Assembly (NCBI GenBank): GCA_036388295.1
Contig: DASVSC010000243.1
Coordinates: 1 to 10,088, forward strand
Source: RYN-431 sp036388295
GTDB lineage: Bacteria > Planctomycetota > Phycisphaerae > Tepidisphaerales > Tepidisphaeraceae
Direction of reading: 5' to 3'
DNA length: 10,088 nucleotides
The notes beneath the pieces were generated by a model. That model searched no databases, was not told the origin of the DNA, and was given only the letters and a program-made list of their open reading frames with translations. Positions 1 through 6,200 of this stretch are shown one piece after another. Position 1 is the stretch's first letter, and each line of letters starts with the position of its first letter. The position numbers and the translations under genes were made by a program.

Positions 1-536
1 AAATCGCGAACTTGTACGACGTGACGTACAAGTTCATCGGCCGGGTCAACGGCATCAGCGACCCACGCAAAATGCGCCTCGGTGCGAACCTGAAAATCGT
101 CAAAGGCCCGTTCCACGCGATCGTGAACAAAACCGCCTTCACGCTGGACCTGTACCAGGGCAAGCCGGGCGAGCCGGGCAGCATTTTCCTCCGCCGCCTG
201 CGCGTCGGCCTGGGCGAAAATGACTCCACGCCCACCGGCCTGTGGAAAGTCACCACGAAGCTGGAAAACCCGACCTACTACAGCCCCCGCGACACCGGCC
301 CGCGCGTGATCGCCGCCGGCGACCCCGCCAACCCCCTCGGCGAACGCTGGCTGGCCCTGGAAGGCATCAGCGGCCAGGCCGTCGGCAAAGAAAGCTACGG
401 CATCCACGGCACGATCGAACCCAACAGCATCGGCCAGAAAAAGTCGATGGGCTGCGTCCGCCTGCTGAACGAAGACGTTAACCTCGTTTACGACATGCTG
501 ATCACGCAGAAGAGCACAGTGCTGGTGGTGGAGTAA
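1..536 (+). CDS. L,D-transpeptidase with N-terminal LysM-like segment (5' end missing)
   Basis: Peptidoglycan L,D-transpeptidase of the YkuD family, which forms 3-3 cross-links or attaches proteins to the wall in the periplasm. The frame is already open at the first base and reads I-A-N-L-Y-D-V-T before the TTG at 12, so the gene begins outside the window. The first ~35 residues (Y-D-V-T ... N-G-I-S-D ... L-G-A-N-L-K-I) look like the end of a LysM peptidoglycan-binding module. The YkuD domain follows from about base 110 to the stop. The catalytic signature is visible: histidine of Y-G-I-H-G-T at 405-407, then S-M-G-C-V-R-L with the nucleophilic cysteine at 453-455, 16 codons later. The stop is TAA at 534-536. 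A tripeptide G-P-F joins the LysM end to the catalytic part. The missing part probably carries a signal peptide or membrane anchor, which cannot be checked here. Family assignment is secure. Confidence 0.9.
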   Translation, partial: IANLYDVTYKFIGRVNGISDPRKMRLGANLKIVKGPFHAIVNKTAFTLDLYQGKPGEPGSIFLRRLRVGLGENDSTPTGLWKVTTKLENPTYYSPRDTGPRVIAAGDPANPLGERWLALEGISGQAVGKESYGIHGTIEPNSIGQKKSMGCVRLLNEDVNLVYDMLITQKSTVLVVE

Positions 537-566
537 CACACGTTCCCGTCTGTCGCGGATCCAAAA

Positions 567-1352
567 GTGACCATCTCAGACTCGGACGGAGGCGACTTGC
601 GACAGTTCATTCTTTTAAGCTGTCTTGTCCTTTTTGTGTTGGTCGCCTTAGCGTCGGCGGTTGTCTGGCTTAAACGGGTATCACTACTCCACTCATTTAT
701 GCCCACGCTATCGCCGTTAGAGATGTACCCGCTCGCACCGACGATGCCACCGACAGTTTCCACTGCCATTGAAGATCTGCTGGCGCGTCATGAAGCATTT
801 TTGAAAGAAAAGGTTCCGACCGCTTTTTCCGCCCTTCAACCCGGCCTGAGCGATTCGCAGATAGACGCACTCGAAGCAAAATATGGTCTTAAGCTCACGA
901 GTGATCTGCGTGCATTGTATCGTTGGCATAACGGAACGAATCAGAATGCGTTCATTGACGTTTTCCCGAATCATTCGTTGGTTTCCCTTGAAGTCGCTCT
1001 TCTGAACCGCGAGCGAATTCGTAGCCAGGTGCGACAGCAAACGCCCGAACTGCAGAAAGTACATGCCGATTTCGCAGGACACCGCGATGCGTGGGTCGAG
1101 GTCATCGTTGATCCAGCAGGAGACGGACATTTTTACGATCCCGGACGTGCAGAGCCCGACGGTTCGTTCTTCTATTGTTTCGCCGAAGATGGCAATTATT
1201 TCTTCTACCCAGCATTCAGAAACTACCTGGCGGCCATCGTCGAATGCGAGGAGCGTGGCCTAATTACTGCAAACGCCCAGGGGGTAACGGTCACCGACTA
1301 TTCTGAAGCTCAGTCGATCCGGGAAAGATTCGGCGCGGCACCACGACGTTAA
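567..1352 (+). CDS. SMI1/KNR4 (SUKH) family protein with N-terminal membrane anchor
   Basis: A 261-residue protein with one hydrophobic segment at residues 14-35, then a linker to about 65 and a SUKH-type domain. The domain shows the typical opening, L-S-D-S-Q-I-D-A-L-E, a glycine-containing K-Y-G-L-K-L, and L-R-A-L-Y-R-W-H-N-G (residues 94-123). Further on come V-I-V-D-P-A-G-D-G (179-187) and a C-terminal F-R-N-Y-L-A-A-I-V-E-C-E-E-R-G helix. SUKH proteins include immunity proteins against secreted nuclease and deaminase toxins, and regulatory or scaffold proteins; no toxin gene is adjacent, so the role is open. The start is uncertain: GTG 567 has no good ribosome site, whereas in-frame TTG 597 lies 4 bases after GGAGG (588-592) and would put the hydrophobic segment almost at the N terminus. 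Base composition is unusual: 28 of 60 bases are G/C in 901-960, against about 68% in sampled secretin sequence, suggesting a different origin. Confidence 0.75.
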   Translation: MTISDSDGGDLRQFILLSCLVLFVLVALASAVVWLKRVSLLHSFMPTLSPLEMYPLAPTMPPTVSTAIEDLLARHEAFLKEKVPTAFSALQPGLSDSQIDALEAKYGLKLTSDLRALYRWHNGTNQNAFIDVFPNHSLVSLEVALLNRERIRSQVRQQTPELQKVHADFAGHRDAWVEVIVDPAGDGHFYDPGRAEPDGSFFYCFAEDGNYFFYPAFRNYLAAIVECEERGLITANAQGVTVTDYSEAQSIRERFGAAPRR

Positions 1353-1385
1353 GTTCGATTCGAAACGCTGCCGTTGGGTTGTCGT

Positions 1386-2150
1386 CTATATTTTTCCGAT
1401 CTCCCTGTCCTTCAGCTTGTCCTCCAGCGGCTGCTCCACGGCACCCCTCCGCTGCAGGTACGCCGATACCGTCCAGCAGCCCAGAGCCCAGACGAGGCCC
1501 GCCGTCCAGCCGGCCAGCACGTCGGTGGGGTAGTGCACGCCCATGTAAATGCGGCTCAGGCCGACGATGAACGTGAGGAACGCGGCGACGGCAATGCAAT
1601 AGATTTTGCTCGCCCGGCCCGAGATCGACCGTGCCACCAGCGTACCCAGCGTCAGGTAGACGACCGCCGACAGCATGGAATGGCCGCTCGGGAAGCTGCT
1701 GGTGTAGACCTTTGACAAGTGCGGCACGAAGTCCGGCCGCGGGCGGCTGATCACGTATTTGAGCGTCGAACTCAGCAGCAGCCCGCCGCCCGACGCCGCC
1801 AGCAGCAGCCACATCATGTGGTGACGGCCGCGTTGCCAGAGGAAGCCGGCGACGATCACGATCATCAGCGCCAGCACGCCGATGCCGCCGAGTGCGGTGA
1901 TGTCGCGGCCCATTTCCTGCAGCCACGTCGGGCCGAGCGGGGTTGAGAGGTCGTCCGGACGGCGCATGGCCCGGACGGCCCATTCGTCGAACCGCTTCGT
2001 GCTCCCCTCGCCGACTTCATCGGCCAACTCCATGAACGCCCAGCCGCCGCCGATGACCAGCAGCAGTGGGATCAGGACGAACAGTTCCTGCGACGAGATG
2101 CGGCGGCTGAGTGCCTGCAGTTTGGACAGGATGACCATTGACCGTTCCAT
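1386..2150 (-). CDS. PAP2-family membrane phosphatase
   Basis: A complete 254-residue integral membrane phosphatase of the PAP2 superfamily, which removes phosphate from lipid phosphates such as phosphatidate or undecaprenyl pyrophosphate. All three catalytic motifs are present: K131-x6-R138-P139, P154-S155-G156-H157, and S199-R200-x5-H206-x3-D210. Hydrophobic helices lie near residues 23-41, 84-104, 111-130, 158-173, 182-198 and 211-231, as expected for the six-helix fold. The tail is short, charged and cytoplasmic. The ATG at 2150 is preceded by GGAGGG with 10 bases between, and that GGAGGG is the outer edge of the adjacent inverted repeat. A second in-frame ATG four codons downstream lacks such a site. 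The gene converges on the SUKH gene with a 33-base gap and diverges from the FUN14-like gene. The physiological substrate (undecaprenyl pyrophosphate recycling or phospholipid metabolism) cannot be told from the sequence. Confidence 0.92.
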   Translation of the reverse strand: MERSMVILSKLQALSRRISSQELFVLIPLLLVIGGGWAFMELADEVGEGSTKRFDEWAVRAMRRPDDLSTPLGPTWLQEMGRDITALGGIGVLALMIVIVAGFLWQRGRHHMMWLLLAASGGGLLLSSTLKYVISRPRPDFVPHLSKVYTSSFPSGHSMLSAVVYLTLGTLVARSISGRASKIYCIAVAAFLTFIVGLSRIYMGVHYPTDVLAGWTAGLVWALGCWTVSAYLQRRGAVEQPLEDKLKDREIGKI

Positions 2151-2160
2151 TCGATTCGCA

Positions 2161-2246
2161 CCCTCCGGCAGGCCCCGCTTCAGCGGGCCTGTCTTCGGAC
2201 ACCACGTCAGGCAGACAGGCCCGCTGAAGCGGGGCCTGCCGGAGGG
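2161..2246. repeat. Perfect 34-bp inverted repeat with nested hairpins (REP/BIME-like)
   Basis: The left arm at 2161-2194 and the right arm at 2213-2246 are exact reverse complements over 34 bases, separated by an 18-base loop (2195-2212). Each arm contains its own hairpin: CCCGCT-TC-AGCGGG in the left arm, with flanking AGG/CCT pairing around a single extra C. The unit is therefore two small palindromes arranged head to head, as in REP doublets. It lies between the divergent starts of the PAP2 and FUN14-like genes, so it is not a simple 3'-end terminator. Its left edge supplies the probable ribosome site of the PAP2 gene. The repeat is seen directly; a dispersed-repeat nature is inferred. 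Confidence 0.85.
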
Positions 2247-2267
2247 CGATTTGTTATCTTAGGTCGG

Positions 2268-2837
2268 ATGACCGACCGCGTCGCCACGCCCGCCCGTGCC
2301 CGTTTAGCCGCCAACGCCCGACGGGTTTCGCCGTTTCAGTGGAAGCTGCTGACTCTGTTCCTGATCATCGGGTCGATCGGCGCGGGCCTGTACGCTTACG
2401 CGGCGGTGGTTCAACCCGTAACGCCGGCGGTTTCAACGCCCGAAAGCGGCCCGCCGGGCGGCGCGAGTGGCTTCTTGAGCGCCGAGCCGGCTGCCGCCCC
2501 CGCCGCCGCGCCGGGGACTGATTCGTGGACCGGCTGGGCCGGCGCGAAGGGCACGGCCCTCGGCTTCGGTTTCGTCGGCGGGTTCGTGATCGGCTTCGTG
2601 TTCCGCGCATTCCTGAAGTTCATGGCCAGCGTGACATTTGTCGTAATCGGCGGCCTGGCGCTGCTGTCGTACTTCAACGTGCTCAACATCGATCTCACCG
2701 CCGCCCGCACGGCGTACGAATCCGACGCCCACTGGCTGACGGACCAGGCGACGCGGCTCAAGGACGTGGTCTTGAATTACCTGCCGAGTTCCACGACCGG
2801 CGCGGCCGGCGTTTTCTTCGGGCTGCGGCGACGGTGA
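2268..2837 (+). CDS. FUN14-domain-like small membrane protein
   Basis: A 189-residue membrane protein. A basic N terminus (residues 1-20) leads into a hydrophobic helix at 26-48. Next comes a proline/alanine/glycine-rich linker (about 50-86), then a glycine-rich helical pair at 97-136 ending in L-L-S-Y-F-N-V-L-N-I-D. This G-F-V-G-G-F-V-I-G-F ... L-L-S-Y-x-x-V-x-x-I-D pattern resembles the FUN14 family, whose bacterial members have no settled function. The C terminus (A-G-V-F-F-G-L-R-R-R) is another short hydrophobic stretch ending in arginines. The ATG at 2268 follows AGG at 2261-2263 by 4 bases, a weak ribosome site. The gene starts 22 bases after the inverted repeat, so any promoter must overlap or lie inside that repeat. 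It is transcribed in the same direction as the secretin, but a promoter-bearing gap separates them. The FUN14 call is by pattern only; an unclassified membrane protein is the alternative. Confidence 0.6.
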   Translation: MTDRVATPARARLAANARRVSPFQWKLLTLFLIIGSIGAGLYAYAAVVQPVTPAVSTPESGPPGGASGFLSAEPAAAPAAAPGTDSWTGWAGAKGTALGFGFVGGFVIGFVFRAFLKFMASVTFVVIGGLALLSYFNVLNIDLTAARTAYESDAHWLTDQATRLKDVVLNYLPSSTTGAAGVFFGLRRR

Positions 2838-2892
2838 AGGCCCCTGCTTCGACGTCCGATAGGCGCGTCGTTACCTGTGTAGCCGTTTTTGT

Positions 2893-2921
2893 TTGCAAGA
2901 AAAAATAGGTTCGACTAAACT
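2893..2921 (+). promoter_or_regulatory. Candidate sigma70-type promoter for the secretin gene
   Basis: TTGCAA (2893-2898) and TAAACT (2916-2921) are separated by exactly 17 bases, within a short AT-rich island (about 2885-2921) in otherwise very GC-rich DNA. Transcription would begin near 2928, giving a leader of about 325 bases before the secretin start. The match is four of six positions in each box, so this is plausible but unproven. Planctomycete promoter consensus data would be needed to judge it. Confidence 0.4.
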
Positions 2922-3239
2922 CGCGCCGCGAGGCGGAGTGTGGCGTCCGCGTGGACGGTCGGCCGACGTCGGTCGGCTGCGTCGCGCGGGACAGTCAGAC
3001 CAGGGAAGCCGAATGGCCGCGGCCCGATGAACCGGGGCCGCGAAGGTGGCAAACGGGGAAACACCCAGTCGGGCGACGTCCCGACGACCGCCGCCGGGCC
3101 AGTCGCCCGGCCGGTGTCTCGCCATCGTTCCTTCCTGAATCTGCGTTCATGCCCCGCTTATGCCGAGTCGTATCGCCCCCGTGACGCGTTGCCGTGCGGC
3201 AGTGCTGACCATGCGGGTTGGGCCCGTCGGGCCTTTGTT
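2922..3239 (+). promoter_or_regulatory. Long structured leader region upstream of the secretin
   Basis: The 2838-3252 gap holds no convincing gene. Downstream of the candidate promoter are overlapping 10-bp palindromes (GTCGGCCGAC at 2958-2967, CCGACGTCGG at 2963-2972). Three simple stem-loops follow in a row: 3018-3025 with 3035-3042 (8 bp), 3068-3073 with 3080-3085 (6 bp), and 3093-3099 with 3105-3111 (7 bp). A last small hairpin, GGCCC-GTC-GGGCC at 3221-3233, is followed by TTTGTTG and then the secretin ribosome site. It does not match the riboswitch, tmRNA, SRP RNA or RNase P consensus patterns I know. High GC makes chance pairing likely, so a functional leader is an inference. Confidence 0.3.
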
Positions 3240-3246
3240 GGAGGAG
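3240..3246 (+). promoter_or_regulatory. Ribosome binding site that decides the secretin start
   Basis: GGAGGAG at 3240-3246 lies 6 bases before GTG 3253. The frame is open further upstream, with an ATG at 3160, but that start has no comparable site and would place about 60 residues before the signal-peptide core. The GTG start is therefore preferred. Confidence 0.75.
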
Positions 3247-3252
3247 TGTGCC

Positions 3253-6200
3253 GTGCATACCGATCGTCGGGCCAAGCAGAGCGTCGTTGATTCCTGTGTC
3301 GATTCGAAGCACCCGAACTCGGAGCATCGGGCCCGCCGCCGCCTCACCGCCCTGGCGATGGCCGCCGCCCTGGCCGCCCCTGTGGCGTACGTGTCCGTCA
3401 CGCTGGCGCAGGAAACGCCTGCCCCAGTGCCTACTGTGGCGCCCGCGGTGGCCCCCACCGTCGCGGCCGACGCCCCGGTGATGCTCGCCATGGCCGACGC
3501 CCCCGTCGACTCGGCCGCCGCCCTGCAGTCGGCCCAGCAGCAATTCAACGCCAAGAAGTACGAAGAAGCCCTCACCACTCTTCAGGCCATCAAGCCCGAC
3601 ACCCTCGGCCAGGCCGAGCAAGCGACCCTCGGCGACCTGACGGCCAAGGCCCAGCAGGCCACCCAGCTCCGCCGCGCCGCCCGCGCGGACTTCGAAATGG
3701 GCCAAAAGGCCCTCGAAGCCGGCGACAACGCCACCGCCCAGAACAGCTTCCGCAACGTCGCCAACAATCCCTACGCCGACGAAGGCACCCTCGCCAAAGC
3801 CCAGGAGCAGTCGGTCCTCGCCGCCGCCGGTGCCAAAGGCACGGAAACGGACTGGAAGGCGATGTACGACGAAGCGGTCAACGACTACAAGGCCGGCAAC
3901 CTGTCGTCGGCCAAGCCGAAGTTCACCGCCCTGCAAAACGCCGGCTACAAGGCCCCCTGGTTCGCCAAGCCGCCGCGCGAGTACCTCGAACAGATCGAAA
4001 AGAACGCCGCCGGCCCCGGCGACGCCAATCAGTCCCGCGCCGCCTACCTGACGGCCCGCGACCAGTACAACCGCGGCGACTGGATCGCCGCCCGCCAGAA
4101 CTTCAACAAGGCCCAAAGCCTCGGCTACAAGGTCGGCTTCTTCGAAGACGAGCCGAGCAAGTACCTCGCCCGCATGGACCGCAAAGAGGCGGCCGACGCC
4201 TCCTTGGCCGCCAAGGCTTCGGTCAACAACCGCCCGTCCATGACCGTCGCCGCCGTCGACGTGCCGGTCAACAACACGCCCGGCGGCGCGCCCGCCCCGG
4301 CCGGTAAGCCGCAGCCGGAATCGGTCAGCACCCCCGCCGCCACGCCGAGCGACGTCCCCGACGCCGCCACGCCCGGCACCGCCGCCATGGGCGACCCCGC
4401 CCCGGCCGGCAAGCCGCAGCCCGAAAGCGTCAGCACCCCCGCTGCCACGCCCACCATCATCGCCGTGGCTCCCGGCGACGACCAAGGCCGTCTCGCCGCC
4501 AACGTCCGCCAACTGGAAGCCGAGCGCGCCAACAAGGCCGCCCAGGCCCGCCAGCTGGTCGACAGCGCCCGCCAGGCCGAAGACGCCCAGCGGTACGAAG
4601 AGGCCCGCACGCTCTACACGCAGGCGTTCGACGCCGACCCGAACAACGCCGACGCCGTCGCCGGCCGCGGGCGCCTGCTGACGCTCACCGGCACCAGCCC
4701 GGTGCAGGAAAACACCGCCGACCGGTTGCAGCGGGAGATCGAAGCCCGCCGCCAGAGCGTGCTGTTCAGCTTCAACCTCGCCCTCGGCCAAGCCCGCGAG
4801 AACACCGCCCGCGGCGACTTCGAAGCCGCCCGCACCGCCATCGCCCAGGCCGAGGCGGCCAGCCGTTCGGACCCGACGCTGTTCCGCAACGAGGAAATCG
4901 CGTCGTTCAACACGCAGGTCGCCGAAGCCCGCACGAACGTCGAACGGGCCACGCTCGCCGACCGTGACCGCCGGGCCGACGAAACCCGCCGCGTCGCCGC
5001 CCAAGGGGCCGCCCAGCAGGAAACCGACGCCCGCGTCGCCCGCGAGCGTGCCGTCAGCAGCCTGATCGGCGACAGCCGTCGCCTGAGCGAACAGGGCCGT
5101 TACCAGGACGCCCTGAAGGTCGTCAACCAGATCCTCGTGCTGGACCCGAAGAACGAATACGCCACGAACGTCCGGGCGATCCTGTTCGACCGCGCCAGCC
5201 TGCAAAGCCAGCGTGAAAGCCGCGAGCAGTTCGACCGCAACCTGGTCCTGCAGCTCAACGACGTCACGGCCAAGACCATTCCGTACGCCGACGTGCTGAC
5301 CTACCCGACCGATTGGCCGGATCTGTCCGCCCGCCGCGACCAGACCCTGCGCGACGAACGCCAGGTGTCGGCCCAGGACGAAGCGGTCAACCAGCTGCTC
5401 GAAAAATCGCTGCCCGAAATCCGCTTCGACCAGGTCTCGTTCAGCGACGTGATCGACTTCCTGCGCGACACCACGCAGGCGAACATCTTCGTGAACTGGA
5501 AAGCCCTCGAAGCGGCCGGCATCGACCGCAACGCGCCGGTCAGCACCCGTTTGCGGAACGTCCGGCTCAGCAAAGTGCTCCGCACCATCCTCGACAGCGT
5601 CGGCGGCGGCGCGACGGTGCAGCTGAACTACACCGTCGATGACGGCGTGATCACCGTCAGCACGGTCGAAGACCTGTCCAAGAACACAGAGACCCGCACG
5701 TATGACATCCGCGATCTGATCATCCAGATCCCCGACTTCACCGACGTGCCGCAGTTCAGCCTGCAGCAGTCGTCCGGCAGCCGCAGTGGCGGCGGGGGCG
5801 GTGGTGGTGGCGGCGGGGGTGGCGGCGGCGGCGGCCTGTTCGGCGGCGGCGGCGGTGGCGGCGGCGGACAGGGGGGGCAAGGCGAAAATACCCAGTCCCG
5901 CGAAGAACTCGTTGACAGCATCACCAGCCTGATCCGCGAAACCATCGGCGTCGGCACATGGAAAGAAGACGGCGGCCTGCAGGGCAGCCTGCGTGAACTC
6001 GGCGGCCAGCTGATCGTCACCCAGACCCCCGAAGTCCACCGCTCCATCACCGGCCTGCTGCAGAAGCTGCGCGAGCAGCGCTCCATTCAGGTCATGGTCG
6101 AAGCCCGCTTCCTCACGGTGCAGAAGAACTTCCTCGAAGACGTCGGCATCGATTTCGACTTCTACTTCAACTTCGACAACAACCCGTTCGCCGGCGCGAT

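Noticed and set aside
1353..1385. Possible terminator between the convergent SUKH and PAP2 genes
   Set aside because: Only an 11-base TTCGA-T-TCGAA palindrome is present; it is too short and has no convincing T-tract.
2922..3239. Known riboswitch or housekeeping RNA in the secretin leader
   Set aside because: I compared it by eye with cobalamin and cyclic-di-GMP riboswitch, tmRNA, SRP RNA and RNase P signatures and none fits.
3160..3252. ATG at 3160 as the secretin start
   Set aside because: In frame, but without a ribosome site, and it would add 31 residues before an already long n-region. GTG 3253 has GGAGGAG at ideal distance.
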